DNA from: Brucella pseudogrignonensis
Lineage (GTDB): Bacteria; Pseudomonadota; Alphaproteobacteria; Rhizobiales; Rhizobiaceae
Assembly (NCBI RefSeq): GCF_032190615.1
Contig: NZ_JAVLAT010000001.1
Span: 1,434,501 to 1,498,500 of the forward strand
DNA: 64,000 bases
Direction of reading: 5' to 3'
In this document: in pieces, positions 1 to 10,005 of the stretch
Layout: the number at the start of each line of letters is the position of its first letter
How positions within the stretch are numbered: position 1 is the stretch's first letter
The notes under the pieces: generated by a model
Told to the model about the DNA's origin: nothing
The model's input: only the letters and a program-made list of their open reading frames with translations
Database searches by the model: none
Program-made: the position numbers and the translations under genes

Positions 1-747
1 TATTCCCGCATTGAGGCAACCAGTTTTGTCAGCCCGAAATGGGTGCCGCAACTTTTCGATGCGACTGAAGTTATGGCCGGTATCCATCGCTCGCACGCTG
101 TTCGTTATTCAGCCTTGGTACCCAATATGAAGGGCTATGAGCGTGCTGCTAGCGCCGGCGTGGATGAAATTGCGGTTTTCATTTCGGCGTCAGAGGGCTT
201 TTCCAAAGCCAATATCAATTGCACCATTGCGGAGAGTATTGAGCGGCTAGCGCCAGTCATTGGTGCCGCCATCAATGACGGTCTGGCCATTCGCGGTTAT
301 GTCAGTTGCGCAGTTGAATGCCCTTATGACGGACCGATTGCTCCGCAGGACGTGGCCAACGTGACCGAGCAACTCTTCTCTCTCGGCTGTCATGAGGTCA
401 GTCTTGGAGACACGATTGGTCGCGGCACACCGGAAACTGTGAGCGCCATGCTTGATGCGGTTTTGACTGTGGCAACAGCGCATAGTCTTGCGGGTCATTA
501 TCACGACACCAACGGGCGAGCGCTCGACAATATCCGGATCAGCCTGGAAAAAGGTTTGAGGGTATTTGATGCATCTGTGGGCGGGCTTGGAGGATGTCCG
601 TTCGCGCCCGGCGCCCAAGGCAATGTCGATACGGTGGCCGTCGTGGAAATGCTGCAAAGTCTTGGGTTTGAAACAGGGCTTGATATTGAAAGACTGCGAT
701 CAACAGCTTTGTTTGCGCAAGCACTCGCTCAGGATAGGGCGGCATGA
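1..747 (+). CDS. mvaB: Hydroxymethylglutaryl-CoA lyase, 5' end outside the window
   Basis: Cleaves 3-hydroxy-3-methylglutaryl-CoA to acetoacetate and acetyl-CoA, the last step of leucine degradation. The frame is open from base 1 (YSRIEATSFVSPKWVPQL), so the true start lies upstream; 248 residues are visible and about 40 N-terminal residues are missing compared with the usual length near 285-300. Visible family marks are the metal-binding GHYHDTNG (HxH) and the lyase signature GGLGGCPFAPGAQGN with the catalytic cysteine. Its TGA stop overlaps the ATG of the downstream hydratase (ATGA), indicating translational coupling in a leucine or isovalerate catabolic operon that probably continues upstream. 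Confidence 0.93.
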   Translation, partial: YSRIEATSFVSPKWVPQLFDATEVMAGIHRSHAVRYSALVPNMKGYERAASAGVDEIAVFISASEGFSKANINCTIAESIERLAPVIGAAINDGLAIRGYVSCAVECPYDGPIAPQDVANVTEQLFSLGCHEVSLGDTIGRGTPETVSAMLDAVLTVATAHSLAGHYHDTNGRALDNIRISLEKGLRVFDASVGGLGGCPFAPGAQGNVDTVAVVEMLQSLGFETGLDIERLRSTALFAQALAQDRAA

Positions 748-1538
748 TGGAATTTGAAACCATCCTCATCGACATTGATGAGCGCGGGGTGGCCACGCTG
801 ACGCTCAACAGACCAGAGCAGCATAATGCACTTTCCGGTCTGATGATTCATGAGCTTTTCAGCGCTACGCAGCGCCTTGCCAATGACGATGCGGTGCGGG
901 TCGTCACGCTGACGGGCAGCGGCATAAGTTTTTGTGCGGGCGGTGATCTTGGCTGGATGCGTGAGCAGGTAAACGCGACCCGCACGCAACGCATTGAAGC
1001 AGCCCGAGCACTCGCGCTGATGCTCAAGGCATTGCACGATCTGCCGAAGCCATTGATTGGGCGCGTGAACGGGCAGGCCTATGGCGGTGGTGTCGGACTG
1101 ATCAGCGTTTGCGATACCACAATTGGTGTAACGGATGCGCGTTTCGGATTGACGGAAACCAAGCTTGGATTGATCCCCGCGACGATCAGCCCCTATGTGG
1201 TTGCGCGTATCGGTCAGGCCCATGCATTGCGCAATTTCACGTCGGCACGATTGTTTGATGCCGAAGAGGCAAAGCAGATTGGATTGCTGCATCAGGTGGT
1301 CGAAGCGGAGCGACTTGATGCTTCGGTCGAGGCTGAAATCAGACCATATCTTTCGACTGCTCCAACTGCGGTTGCGGCCTCCAAGCGGTTGGTACATGCG
1401 CTTGGAAGACCCATAGACGATATGACAATCGAAATGACACTGGTCCGCCTTGCGGATGCTTGGGAAACGCCAGAGGCCGCAGAGGGATTCGCGGCCTTTT
1501 TTGCGAAGCGATCACCATCTTGGAAGAGAGGAGGATAG
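744..1538 (+). CDS. Enoyl-CoA hydratase family, probable methylglutaconyl-CoA hydratase
   Basis: A 264-aa crotonase-fold protein. The oxyanion-hole segments FCAGGDLGWM (about residue 70) and GQAYGGGVGLISVCD (about 112-126) are present. The ATGA overlap with HMG-CoA lyase makes methylglutaconyl-CoA hydratase (leucine pathway, supplying HMG-CoA) the most likely specificity; the crotonase fold alone would only support a generic enoyl-CoA hydratase. Start is the ATG at 744, with a second in-frame ATG immediately after it. Confidence 0.88.
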   Translation: MMEFETILIDIDERGVATLTLNRPEQHNALSGLMIHELFSATQRLANDDAVRVVTLTGSGISFCAGGDLGWMREQVNATRTQRIEAARALALMLKALHDLPKPLIGRVNGQAYGGGVGLISVCDTTIGVTDARFGLTETKLGLIPATISPYVVARIGQAHALRNFTSARLFDAEEAKQIGLLHQVVEAERLDASVEAEIRPYLSTAPTAVAASKRLVHALGRPIDDMTIEMTLVRLADAWETPEAAEGFAAFFAKRSPSWKRGG

Positions 1539-1867
1539 TCACTTTATGGGAGGCAGTTTTCGTTGTAGTTGCGGGCACTTGGCCCCTTGCAATCGGAGGC
1601 TGGAAATGCATTCTTATTACATCATGAAAGCTCGCTCCCGTTCTGGAGCATGATTTCGAAACCGCAAATGCAGTTTTGGATAATATTATGGCTCTGACAC
1701 TCAGTAAGCGGGACGGCGCGGCGTGCTTTTGGATTGACCCTTTAAGATCGTATGATTGAAATAAAAGGGAGGGACCGGCAAACCGGTGGCGCAAAGACGC
1801 TGCGATTTGACCGGCATGGGTTGTTTGGGGTCATCGGGAAAGCGAGACCTCGCAAAGGAGAAAAAGA
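1539..1867. other. Intergenic region upstream of the livK-like gene
   Basis: About 330 bases with no supportable gene. Small reading frames here have no ribosome-binding site or family resemblance. A weak promoter-like TTGACC at 1734 is followed 17 bases later by a poor -10. The strong GGAG at 1857-1860 belongs to the downstream gene. Confidence 0.4.
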
Positions 1868-2974
1868 ATGAATCTCAAGCTTCTGTCCAGCGTGGCTTTT
1901 GCCGCTACACTCGGCTTCGCCGGTGCCGCTTATGCGGACATCACCGTTGGTGTTGTTGCACCGCTCACAGGTCCGGTTGCTGCTTATGGCGATCAGGTCA
2001 AGAAGGGTGCGGAAACCGCTGTTGAAGTTATCAACGCAAATGGCGGCATCAAGGGCGAAAAGATCGTTCTAAAATTTGCTGATGATGCTGGCGAACCAAA
2101 GCAGGGTGTTTCGGCTGCTAACCAGCTGGTCGGCGAAGGCGTCAAGTTTGTCGTCGGTCCTGTCACCACCGGCGTTGCAATTCCTGTTTCCGATGTTTTC
2201 GCTGAAAACGGCGTTCTCATGGTGACACCAACGGCAACTGGCCCTGACCTGACCTCTCGCGGTCTGGAAACCGTGTTCCGCACCTGCGGCCGCGATGACC
2301 AGCAGGCTGACGTGATGGCCGCTTACTTCCTGAAGAATCTTAAGGACAAGAAGGTTGCTATCGTCCACGATAAGGGCGCATACGGTAAGGGTCTGGCAGA
2401 TTCTTTCAAGGCTGCCATCAACAAAGACGGCATCACGGAAGTTCAGTATGATTCCGTTACGCCGGGCGACAAGGATTTCAGCGCGCTCGTATCCAAGCTG
2501 AAGGCTGCGGGCACCGAAGTCGTTTACTTCGGCGGTTATCATGGTGAAGGCGGCCTTCTGGCCCGTCAGCTTCATGATGCAGGTCTGAATGCGCTGATCC
2601 TCGGCGGTGAAGGCCTTTCCAACACTGAATTCTGGGCAATTGGCCAGAAGAATGCTGAAGGCACGCTCTTCACGAACGCTGTTGATGCAACCAAGAACCC
2701 AGCTTCCAAGGAAGCCGTCGATGCACTGACTGCAAAGAACATCCCGGTTGAAGCATTCACCATGAATGCATACGCCGCTGTTCAGGTTCTTGCAGATGGC
2801 ATTGAACGCGCTGGCACAACGGAAGATACCGCAGCTGTTGCTAAGGTTCTTCGCGATGGTCAGCCAATTGAAACAGTCATTGGCAAGCTGACCTATGGCG
2901 AAACGGGCGATCTTTCTTCGCCAAGCTTCGACGTGTTTAAATGGTCGGATGGTAAGATCGTCGGTCTCGACTGA
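1868..2974 (+). CDS. Branched-chain amino-acid ABC transporter, periplasmic binding protein
   Basis: A 368-aa LivK-type (type I periplasmic) solute-binding protein. The Sec signal peptide is about residues 1-23 (cleavage after GAAYA), and the mature protein begins [26 protein letters not shown], the typical Leu/Ile/Val-binding opening. AAAGGAGAAAAAG precedes the ATG. No permease or ATPase genes are adjacent, so it stands alone here, as is common for liv binding proteins in Rhizobiales; proximity to leucine-catabolic genes suggests leucine-type ligands. A strong terminator follows. Confidence 0.9.
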   Translation: MNLKLLSSVAFAATLGFAGAAYADITVGVVAPLTGPVAAYGDQVKKGAETAVEVINANGGIKGEKIVLKFADDAGEPKQGVSAANQLVGEGVKFVVGPVTTGVAIPVSDVFAENGVLMVTPTATGPDLTSRGLETVFRTCGRDDQQADVMAAYFLKNLKDKKVAIVHDKGAYGKGLADSFKAAINKDGITEVQYDSVTPGDKDFSALVSKLKAAGTEVVYFGGYHGEGGLLARQLHDAGLNALILGGEGLSNTEFWAIGQKNAEGTLFTNAVDATKNPASKEAVDALTAKNIPVEAFTMNAYAAVQVLADGIERAGTTEDTAAVAKVLRDGQPIETVIGKLTYGETGDLSSPSFDVFKWSDGKIVGLD

Positions 2975-2996
2975 TATTTAATTTAAGATTAATGAA

Positions 2997-3025
2997 AACG
3001 CCGGGGTTTAACTCCGGCGTTTTTT
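2997..3025 (+). terminator. Rho-independent terminator after the binding-protein gene
   Basis: Stem AACGCCGG / CCGGCGTT with a short loop, followed by a run of T. The complementary strand carries a weaker T run, so it may also serve the convergent phosphatase gene. Confidence 0.85.
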
Positions 3026-3050
3026 ATTTGTGTATGTCCCGCTCGCTATT

Positions 3051-3644
3051 TCAGGATCCGGAAAAGCCAAGTTCAGTCTCAATGGCCTCAAAGCTTTCAT
3101 CCATTGGATAAGCCGGGCTAAATGGAATTCCGAAATGCCCGTAAGCGATTGACATCTGACTTTCTGCTTTGCGTTCGCCGCCTTTGGAAACCGCCGCAAT
3201 ATAGAGAGCCGCAGCAAGTCCAGTTCTGTCCGATCCAGCTTTACAGTGAATGAGAATTGGTTTTTCTGCATTCTTCATCAGAGTAATAAGTGCCCGCATC
3301 TGCTCTGCCGTCAGTTGTCGGCTCGATGACATTTCATAGTTCGTAAGATGAATGCCCAGCACTTTTGTTGCTGCAACTTCGTCATCATACCATTTTGAAC
3401 CGGGCTCGGCACCGCGTAGATTGATGATCGTCTTAATACCGTAAAGCGTCTGAAGCTGGGCGATGCGCAAGGGATCGGGCTGGTTGGAACGATAGGCTTG
3501 TCCGGCAACGATCGTATGGATATTGCCTTTATATTGGATCGTTACAAGATAACCGCCAAGAAACCCAACGCCGATCAGTGCGGCCAGTCCTATAAGACGG
3601 AGATTAGTCAACAAAAACACATTGTTTATTTTCAATAGACTCAT
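3051..3644 (-). CDS. Membrane-anchored dual-specificity/tyrosine phosphatase family protein
   Basis: A 197-aa protein with one N-terminal membrane segment (about residues 13-35) followed by a cysteine-phosphatase domain. The P-loop HCKAGSDRTG gives catalytic Cys134 and Arg140 (C-x5-R). Upstream, YRSNQPDP and INLRGAEPGSKWYDDE resemble the family of exported bacterial DSP-like phosphatases. The segment order predicts a periplasmic catalytic domain, but topology is inferred. It is convergent with the binding-protein gene and has no operon partner. Confidence 0.85.
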   Translation of the reverse strand: MSLLKINNVFLLTNLRLIGLAALIGVGFLGGYLVTIQYKGNIHTIVAGQAYRSNQPDPLRIAQLQTLYGIKTIINLRGAEPGSKWYDDEVAATKVLGIHLTNYEMSSSRQLTAEQMRALITLMKNAEKPILIHCKAGSDRTGLAAALYIAAVSKGGERKAESQMSIAYGHFGIPFSPAYPMDESFEAIETELGFSGS

Positions 3645-3916
3645 TTGGTTTCTTCAAAATAGGGAGCTATTTAAATATACAAATCTATTTTTTAATTTTA
3701 TTAAAATAAAGATAAACTAAAATTGTGACTTAATGTTGACAGTTGTTTTTTCAAAAATAGGATTTTTCATGAGTATAAATAACGCTGCTCTATAAGCACT
3801 TGTCGTTCTAAAGGAATTCAGTTTTCGTCAAAAAGGCTATCCGATGGTAAGTTTCGGTTAACCATGCTGGTGTAGCATTGCTGTATCAAAAAGGAACATC
3901 TGGCGGAGCAGGTTTG

Positions 3917-4117
3917 ATGCAGCGCTATAGATTTGACGACAAAAAAGTTTTGATCGAAGCAATAGTCGAGCTTCTTAATCGTGGCGTCGAGCCGGACGAG
4001 TTGGATCTCGTATTGAGCCGGATTGGTCCGGTTGATCTCGATCTGATGCGGCAGTGCTTGATCGAAGTCTGGGAATATAATCATCCAGCGCCGATTGAGG
4101 CGCCAATGGCAGCTTGA
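3917..4117 (+). CDS. Small conserved-looking protein of unknown function
   Basis: Encodes 66 aa beginning MQRYRFDDKKVLIEAIVELLNRGVEPDELDLVLSRIGPVDLDLMRQCLIEVWEYN. I chose the ATG at 3917 because GGAGCAGG lies just upstream; an in-frame TTG at 3878 would add 13 residues. The protein is acidic and helical with no recognisable family, membrane segment or signal peptide. A good terminator lies 130 bases downstream. Confidence 0.6.
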   Translation: MQRYRFDDKKVLIEAIVELLNRGVEPDELDLVLSRIGPVDLDLMRQCLIEVWEYNHPAPIEAPMAA

Positions 4118-4246
4118 ACGACCGGAACTTTACCGGGAAGTGTCATAAACCTGATATGAACAGATGCTAATTCTGCTCTTGTATCGGGAATTCATTCGAT
4201 AATGTGTCCACGGATGTACTGGCGCAAAATCAGAATGGAAGCGGAA

Positions 4247-4272
4247 GGTCGGGTTCAGCCCGGCCTTTTTCG
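4247..4272 (+). terminator. Rho-independent terminator
   Basis: Stem GGTCGGG / CCCGGCC (one G-T pair), loop TTCAG, then CTTTTTCGTTTT. It ends either the 66-aa gene or an unannotated short transcript from 4118-4246. Confidence 0.75.
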
Positions 4273-4412
4273 TTTTAAAAATGCGCTTGTTTTGCTGATG
4301 CCGGAAGAGTGTTATTTCAGTCTTTCATCATTTGCAGCCGGTGCTTGAAAACCTCTTCTCGGTTTTTCGAATAGGCTTTAATGTCTGGCGGCATTCTGTG
4401 AGGAGATAATCA

Positions 4413-4721
4413 ATGCTGCGCCATATCGTTCTTGTGAAGTTCAGGTCTGAGATTCCAGCCGCGGAAATCGATGCAGCGCTCGATCAGGTTGCGGCATTGC
4501 GTGAAAAGATTGATGGCATTGTTGCAGTGAGCGTTGGTGCGAATATCAGCCCTGAAGCATTGGAAAAAGGCTTCCGACACGGCTTTGTCGTGGACTTCAC
4601 CGATGAAGCAGCGCGCAACGCGTATCTCACGCATCCTGACCATGTGGCGGTCGGTGGAAAGCTTGTTGAGCTCGCAGAGGGCGGGATCGATGGGATATTG
4701 GTGTTCGACTATAACTGCTAA
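4413..4721 (+). CDS. Dabb family protein (stress-responsive alpha/beta barrel)
   Basis: A 102-aa single-domain protein opening MLRHIVLVKFRSEIPAAEIDAALDQVAALREKIDGIVAVSVGANISPE, typical of the dimeric alpha-beta barrel (Dabb) fold, with the family-typical DFTDEAARNAYLTHPDHVAV segment. GAGGAG lies 8 bases before the ATG. Biochemical role unknown; Dabb proteins often bind small hydrophobic ligands. Convergent with the molybdopterin-binding gene. Confidence 0.85.
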   Translation: MLRHIVLVKFRSEIPAAEIDAALDQVAALREKIDGIVAVSVGANISPEALEKGFRHGFVVDFTDEAARNAYLTHPDHVAVGGKLVELAEGGIDGILVFDYNC

Positions 4722-4728
4722 GTCAGTT

Positions 4729-5688
4729 TTATAGAACAAGCCCGCCGACGCCCATTCTCCCCAGATCGTTCGCGCTGAGTTGCATTCCTGCCATCAGACG
4801 ATCCAGTATCCAGTCAAGACTATTCTCGCGTGCGCTTCTTGCTGAGCCCGGGGCTACGACGATATATTTGTCGCCTAGCTTTGCCAGCACAAGAAGATTG
4901 CCTGGATCAACCGGAACGCCCATTCGCAGGATTTCGCCCCCGCAATTGATGATTGCGCGTGGAACAATGTCTGCCTCATCAGCAATGGATGATGCGCTGA
5001 AGATCAAGATGATATCGCAATCCTTGGCAACTTCACGGATTGAAGAAGACAGCGCCGTTTGCTCATGAGCAACGCGGTGCTCCACTGACACGGAACCCTG
5101 ATTTCGCTCTACGCGACTGGAAATCAGATTTTTGGTTTTCTCGAATATCGTTTCACGTATCGACGGCAGTCGGGATTGTATAAGGCCGATCCGCGTGGCG
5201 CGGAATGGCCTGACATCAATTGCTTTGCTTTGATGTCCCTGTAGCTTTTCAATCAAGACTTTGGGAATGGCAAACGGGATAATTTTGACAGTTGCCACCA
5301 TTTGACCGCGTTCAACGCGGCAATTATTATGCAATGTCGCAATTGAAATGCGGGGATCAAGCAGATTGATTGCATCAATGTCGCTAACATTGGCGTGGAA
5401 CAGGCCAGCATGCTGGGCGAAAAGATTGACGCGTCCCGCAATCGACGGACCAGCATTAAGATTTTCTGAAATCAGCAATTTACCGACTGCAAGCGCTGCT
5501 TCATTCTCGCCGAGATCATCTTTTTCGAGACGAGCTGCGAAAATATGCGTGAGGCCATGATGTTTCAGAACCGCAATATGATCCGACGTAAGCAGCGTGC
5601 CTTTCCGAAAATTGTGACTGCCTGCGGCAATTGCATAGCCAAGCACTGCGCCCTCAGTTTCTTCAATTGGCCAATTACCAAAAATCAT
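4729..5688 (-). CDS. Molybdopterin-binding (MoCF/MoaB-Mog domain) protein
   Basis: A 319-aa protein. The N-terminal part (FGNWPIEETEGAVLGYAIAAGSHNFRKGTLLTSDHIAVLKHHGLTHIFAARLEKDDLGENEAA) matches the MoeA-like entry domain of Rhizobiales molybdopterin-binding proteins, and the C-terminal part (about residues 170-300) is a Mog/MoaB-like molybdopterin-binding domain with IILIFSASSIADEADIVPRAI and VAPGSARSARENSLDWILDRLMAG. Many relatives carry a fused MobA-like nucleotidyltransferase; this one ends before such a domain. Likely acts in molybdenum cofactor synthesis or handling. Start ATG at 5688, GGGA just upstream. Confidence 0.8.
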   Translation of the reverse strand: MIFGNWPIEETEGAVLGYAIAAGSHNFRKGTLLTSDHIAVLKHHGLTHIFAARLEKDDLGENEAALAVGKLLISENLNAGPSIAGRVNLFAQHAGLFHANVSDIDAINLLDPRISIATLHNNCRVERGQMVATVKIIPFAIPKVLIEKLQGHQSKAIDVRPFRATRIGLIQSRLPSIRETIFEKTKNLISSRVERNQGSVSVEHRVAHEQTALSSSIREVAKDCDIILIFSASSIADEADIVPRAIINCGGEILRMGVPVDPGNLLVLAKLGDKYIVVAPGSARSARENSLDWILDRLMAGMQLSANDLGRMGVGGLVL

Positions 5689-5704
5689 GCATGTCCCGTT
5701 GGTT

Positions 5705-5809
5705 TAGAGCCCATCCCGAAAAGTGGGAACCGGTTTTCGGACCAAGATGTGCGTTCAAACAAATGATTAGAGCGCCGATCTGATTTAATCAGATCGAAAC
5801 GCGCTCTAG
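5705..5809. repeat. Rhizobiales-type palindromic intergenic repeat, full-length copy
   Basis: About 105 bases with two hairpins. The first is CCGAAAA...TTTTCGG around a GTGGGAACCGG centre; the second has an outer AGAGCG...CGCTCT stem and an inner CGATCTGATT / AATCAGATCG stem. The first half recurs at 45001, 54530, 54586 and 61021 in this window. This matches the kind of dispersed element described in Rhizobiales (RIME and Brucella Bru-RS types); the exact family name is my inference. Confidence 0.75.
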
Positions 5810-6309
5810 TTCCTGAAAGTTGAAACTATAGCATCTAAACGCAGACTGGAATCGTTCTGAGTCCAATTTGCGATGGATTCCATAGAATTATTTGGCGGCG
5901 GTGTATATATACGGTATTGTATGTCTTGGATTTTGATATGCTTAATTTACAAGATCCAAAATAAGCATAGATAATATTCATTAGACTTGATGTATTCTTC
6001 TTAACAAATTTTCCTATTACCGTTAATCACAGCCAGTTTATCGCTGAATATCGTATTGAAAGTTTCGATTTGAACTTGTAGAGAACCGCCAATCGCAATT
6101 GGCTTGTCCAATATGATTCCGAATGGGTCGATTATGACTCTTCAAACCCATGCAGCCGCGACATTTCGATCCAATACATTTTTGGTCTGGCGCGTGACAA
6201 ACGGGATTATTCGTTATATCGGTACTTTTGAAATTTTCAGAATTTACCGAAATCTAGAAAATGACGCATGCACCAGAGTTGACGCTCTGCGTGCAGGATG
6301 GAAAGACAA
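5810..6309. other. Long AT-rich intergenic region upstream of cyoA
   Basis: About 500 bases with no gene I can support. A small hairpin (GCCAAT / ATTGGC near 6090-6105) is present. The only frame of note (6104-6313) lacks a ribosome-binding site. The region probably holds the cyo promoter and a long leader, but no convincing -35/-10 pair or FNR/ArcA-type site was found by eye. Confidence 0.35.
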
Positions 6310-7311
6310 ATGAAACACGGCACCCCCCGGACGATCATTTCGTTCGCCGTCTTGGCCCTCACGGCGTTTCTCGCCGGCTGCGAGAACCAGGTCCTGCTTT
6401 CTCCGAAAGGAGAGGTTGGTATGGCAGAGCGCGATCTAATTTTATTTGCGACCGGCCTTATGTTGCTCGTCGTGCTGCCGGTCATTGGTATGACGCTTTA
6501 CTTCGCATGGAAGTATCGTGCCACCAATGAAAAGGCGGAATATCTGCCTGACTGGCACCATTCAAACAAAATTGAGGCTGCGGTCTGGTTGATCCCTGTG
6601 GTCATTATTGTCGTTCTCGGCACAGTGACGTGGATATCAACACACAAGCTTGACCCTTATCGCCCGCTTGTTTCCGATGTGAAGCCGATCAACGTCGAAG
6701 TTGTTGCGCTCGACTGGAAATGGCTGTTTATCTATCCGGATCTTGGTGTTGCATCGGTCAATGAAATGGCGATGCCGGTTAATGTGCCTGTCAACTTCAA
6801 GCTGACCTCCAGCAGCATCATGAACTCCTTCTTCATTCCAGCACTCGGTAGCCAAGTCTACTCCATGCCGAGTATGCAGACGAAGCTTCATCTTGTTGCT
6901 AATCAGGAAGGCGTTTTTGACGGTATTTCCGCCAATTACAGTGGTCAGGGCTTCGCGCAGATGCGCTTTAAGGCGCATTCGCTCAATCAGGCTGATTTTG
7001 ACAAGTGGATTGCTGATGCAAAGGCTTCCGGTCAGGAACTGTCGCGTGATCGCTATGCTTCGCTGGTTCAGCCAAGTGAAAAGGCTCCTGTTCAGTACTT
7101 TGCTTATAACGACAAGGCGCTGTTTCATAACATCGTCAATCGTTGTTGGGATGGCAAGTCGGTCTGTATCGACGATATGATGCATCAGGAACAAATGGTG
7201 CGTGAAGCGCGCGCAGATTTGCGCAAGTCTTCTCCCGTCGATTTCAGCCAATGGGCAAACGATATTCTTTGCCTGACGCAGCCGCAGCGTATGACGCAGC
7301 TTGAAAACTGA
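6310..7311 (+). CDS. cyoA: Cytochrome bo3-type ubiquinol oxidase subunit II
   Basis: A 333-aa lipoprotein subunit of the terminal quinol oxidase. The N-terminus MKHGTPRTIISFAVLALTAFLAGC has a lipobox (LAGC, Cys24); two membrane helices follow (about 42-64 and 87-107), then a periplasmic cupredoxin-like domain (VVALDWKWLFIYPDLGVASVNEMAMPVNVPVNFKLTSSSIMNSFFIPALG). No CuA ligand set is visible, as expected for a quinol rather than cytochrome c oxidase. I chose ATG 6310 over ATG 6298 because GGAAAG sits at the right distance. First gene of cyoABCD. Confidence 0.95.
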   Translation: MKHGTPRTIISFAVLALTAFLAGCENQVLLSPKGEVGMAERDLILFATGLMLLVVLPVIGMTLYFAWKYRATNEKAEYLPDWHHSNKIEAAVWLIPVVIIVVLGTVTWISTHKLDPYRPLVSDVKPINVEVVALDWKWLFIYPDLGVASVNEMAMPVNVPVNFKLTSSSIMNSFFIPALGSQVYSMPSMQTKLHLVANQEGVFDGISANYSGQGFAQMRFKAHSLNQADFDKWIADAKASGQELSRDRYASLVQPSEKAPVQYFAYNDKALFHNIVNRCWDGKSVCIDDMMHQEQMVREARADLRKSSPVDFSQWANDILCLTQPQRMTQLEN

Positions 7312-7392
7312 TATGTCGATGCAATTTAAGTCCCGGATGAAGTCCCCGGGGCTTGAATTGTCGATCGCACTCCAATCGAAGTAAGAATAGAA

Positions 7393-9372
7393 ATGTTCGG
7401 AAAACTTACGCTCGAAGCGATACCCTATCACGAGCCGATCATCATGGTCACACTGACCGCGGTGGCTGGTGGAGCGCTCGCTATTCTCGCAGCCATTACC
7501 TACTATAAAAAGTGGGGTCCTCTCTGGAATGACTGGCTGACATCTGTTGATCATAAACGCATCGGCGTGATGTACATTATTTTGGCTTTCGTGATGCTGT
7601 TCCGCGGCTTCTCGGATGCTGTGATGATGCGCGCTCAGCAGGCTATCGCCTCCGGTGCCAATGAAGGCTTTCTGCCACCACATCACTACGACCAGATTTT
7701 CACGGCTCACGGCGTGATCATGATTTTCTTCGTGGCGATGCCGTTCATTGTTGGTCTCATGAACTTCGCTGTACCGCTTCAGATCGGTGCGCGCGACGTT
7801 GCTTTCCCTTACCTCAATTCGTTGAGCTTCTGGCTGACTGTTGCAGGTGCGATTCTGATTAACATTTCGCTCGGTGTCGGTGAATTCGCAAAGACAGGCT
7901 GGCTGGCTTATCCGCCGCTTTCCGGTATTGAATTCAGCCCCGATGTCGGTGTTGATTACTATATCTGGGCTTTGCAGATTTCCGGTATGGGTACGCTTTT
8001 GTCGGGCGTTAACCTCATCACGACCATCATCAAGATGCGTGCACCGGGCATGGGCATGATGCAGGTTCCTGTCTTCACATGGACCGCACTTTGCTCGAAC
8101 GTTCTGATCGTGGCTGCGTTCCCGATCCTGACCGTTACGCTCGCGCTGCTTTCACTTGACCGTTATCTGGATTTCCACTTCTTCACCAATGACGCTGGTG
8201 GCAATCCGATGATGTATGTGAACCTGATCTGGATCTGGGGACACCCCGAAGTCTATATTCTGGTTCTGCCATGCTTTGGTGTGTTCTCTGAAGTTGTTGC
8301 AACTTTCACCGGGAAGCGTCTGTTCGGCTACACATCAATGGTCTACGCCACTGTTGCCATTACCGTTTTGTCGTTCCTCGTCTGGGTGCACCACTTCTTC
8401 ACCATGGGTGGTGGTGCAAGCGTCAACGCCTTCTTTGGTGTCGCAACCATGATCATCTCGATCCCGACCGGGGCGAAGGTCTTCAACTGGCTGTTTACCA
8501 TGTATAAGGGACGCATCCAGTTCACGACACCCATGTACTGGACCATCGGCTTTATGTGCACTTTCGTTGTGGGTGGTATGACAGGCGTTCTGCTTGCTGT
8601 TCCGCCTGCAGATTTCGTATTGCACAACTCGGTGTTCCTGATCGCTCACTTCCATAACGTAATCATCTCGGGCGTGCTGTTTGGTTGCTTTGCCGGTCTC
8701 ATCTACTGGTGGCCAAAAGCATTTGGCTTCAAGCTGCACGAAGGACTGGGCCGTAAGGCATTCTGGTGCTGGCTCGTTGGCTTCATTATGGCGTTTATGC
8801 CGCTCTACGTGCTCGGTCTGATGGGGATGACCCGTCGTCTCAATCACACAGAAAATCCGGCTTGGCATATCTATCTGATCATTGCCGCTGTTGGTGTTGC
8901 GATTATCCTCTGCGGTATCGTCTTCCAGGTTCTCCAGATTATGATCTCCATTCGTGATCGCGAGAAACTACGTGTCGTTGATGGCGATTCCTGGGGTTCG
9001 GGACGTACATTGGAATGGTCGATTTCGTCGCCTCCACCATTCTATAACTTCGCTGAAGTTCCACATGTCCGTGACCCTGACAGCTGGTGGGATATGAAGC
9101 AGAACGGCTATGTTCGCCGTACTGAAAAGTTTGCACGCATTCACATGCCAAAAAATACTGGTACGGGCTTCATCATTGGTGTGCTCTGCATTCCTCTGGG
9201 CTTCGCATTGGTGTGGCATATCTGGTGGTTGGCAATTGCGGCAGCCGTCGGTGTTTTGGCAGTTGCGATCGCCCACTCGTTCAACAATGACAGAGACTAT
9301 TATGTCTCGGCCGAAGAAGTGCAGCGCGTTGAAGATGCATATACCCGGCAACTGAATGCTCAGGAGGTCTGA
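7393..9372 (+). CDS. cyoB: Cytochrome bo3-type ubiquinol oxidase subunit I
   Basis: A 659-aa haem-copper oxidase catalytic subunit with about 15 membrane segments. Key motifs are [10 protein letters not shown] (low-spin haem ligand region), [12 protein letters not shown] (CuB histidine and cross-linked tyrosine), [10 protein letters not shown] (two CuB histidines) and [11 protein letters not shown] (haem ligands). Reduces O2 to water with proton pumping using quinol. It lies 81 bases after cyoA and 3 bases before cyoC. Confidence 0.97.
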   Translation: MFGKLTLEAIPYHEPIIMVTLTAVAGGALAILAAITYYKKWGPLWNDWLTSVDHKRIGVMYIILAFVMLFRGFSDAVMMRAQQAIASGANEGFLPPHHYDQIFTAHGVIMIFFVAMPFIVGLMNFAVPLQIGARDVAFPYLNSLSFWLTVAGAILINISLGVGEFAKTGWLAYPPLSGIEFSPDVGVDYYIWALQISGMGTLLSGVNLITTIIKMRAPGMGMMQVPVFTWTALCSNVLIVAAFPILTVTLALLSLDRYLDFHFFTNDAGGNPMMYVNLIWIWGHPEVYILVLPCFGVFSEVVATFTGKRLFGYTSMVYATVAITVLSFLVWVHHFFTMGGGASVNAFFGVATMIISIPTGAKVFNWLFTMYKGRIQFTTPMYWTIGFMCTFVVGGMTGVLLAVPPADFVLHNSVFLIAHFHNVIISGVLFGCFAGLIYWWPKAFGFKLHEGLGRKAFWCWLVGFIMAFMPLYVLGLMGMTRRLNHTENPAWHIYLIIAAVGVAIILCGIVFQVLQIMISIRDREKLRVVDGDSWGSGRTLEWSISSPPPFYNFAEVPHVRDPDSWWDMKQNGYVRRTEKFARIHMPKNTGTGFIIGVLCIPLGFALVWHIWWLAIAAAVGVLAVAIAHSFNNDRDYYVSAEEVQRVEDAYTRQLNAQEV

Positions 9373-9375
9373 TCC

Positions 9376-10005
9376 ATGAGCGCTACTTACTACAAAGTTG
9401 GCCCGTTCAAGGGTGGCAACGAGCATCCGGCTCACGAAGATCATCATGATGCAGGGTCGACCACACTGGTCGGCTTCTGGATCTACCTGATGAGCGACTG
9501 CGTTCTCTTCTCGGGCCTTTTTGCAACCTATGCCGTTTTGGCGCATCAGTTTGCGGGCGGCCCGACCGGCCGCGAGCTGTTCGACCTGTCGTTCGTGCTG
9601 ACAGAAACGATGATCCTTCTGGCATCGTCGCTGACCTATGGTCTGGCGACCTTGTCGATGTACCGCAACAATCGCGCAGGCGTTTTGTTTTGGCTGGGCG
9701 TGACGTTCGTGCTCGGTGCAGCGTTTCTTGTTATGGAAATCTATGAATTCCATCACCTGATCGTTGAAGGCGCGGGCCCAAGCCGCAGTGCATTCCTTTC
9801 AGCTTTCTTTGCGTTGGTCGGAACCCACGGTCTGCATATTACTTCGGGTCTGATCTGGATTCTGGTGCTTTCTGCCCAGCTTCTGCGTGATGGCCTGACT
9901 GAAAAGAACCGGACGCGCGTGATGTGCTTGAGCCTCTTCTGGCACTTCCTGGACATCATCTGGATTGGCGTCTTTACCCTTGTCTATCTGCTGGGTGTAT
10001 TGTGA
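9376..10005 (+). CDS. cyoC: Cytochrome bo3-type ubiquinol oxidase subunit III
   Basis: A 209-aa subunit with five membrane helices, including [23 protein letters not shown] and the C-terminal [22 protein letters not shown] typical of haem-copper oxidase subunit III. AGGAGG lies directly before the short gap to its ATG. The stop overlaps the cyoD start (TGATG). Confidence 0.96.
   Translation: MSATYYKVGPFKGGNEHPAHEDHHDAGSTTLVGFWIYLMSDCVLFSGLFATYAVLAHQFAGGPTGRELFDLSFVLTETMILLASSLTYGLATLSMYRNNRAGVLFWLGVTFVLGAAFLVMEIYEFHHLIVEGAGPSRSAFLSAFFALVGTHGLHITSGLIWILVLSAQLLRDGLTEKNRTRVMCLSLFWHFLDIIWIGVFTLVYLLGVL

Noticed and set aside
1649..1668. Further copy of the intergenic repeat (GAGCATGATTTCGAAACC)
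   Set aside because: Only the first few bases resemble the element at 61021; the core and the second arm are missing.
1734..1762. Promoter for the branched-chain binding protein (TTGACC plus 17)
   Set aside because: The -10 (TGAAAT) is too poor to call.
6104..6313. 69-codon frame upstream of cyoA
   Set aside because: No ribosome-binding site and overlaps the cyoA start.
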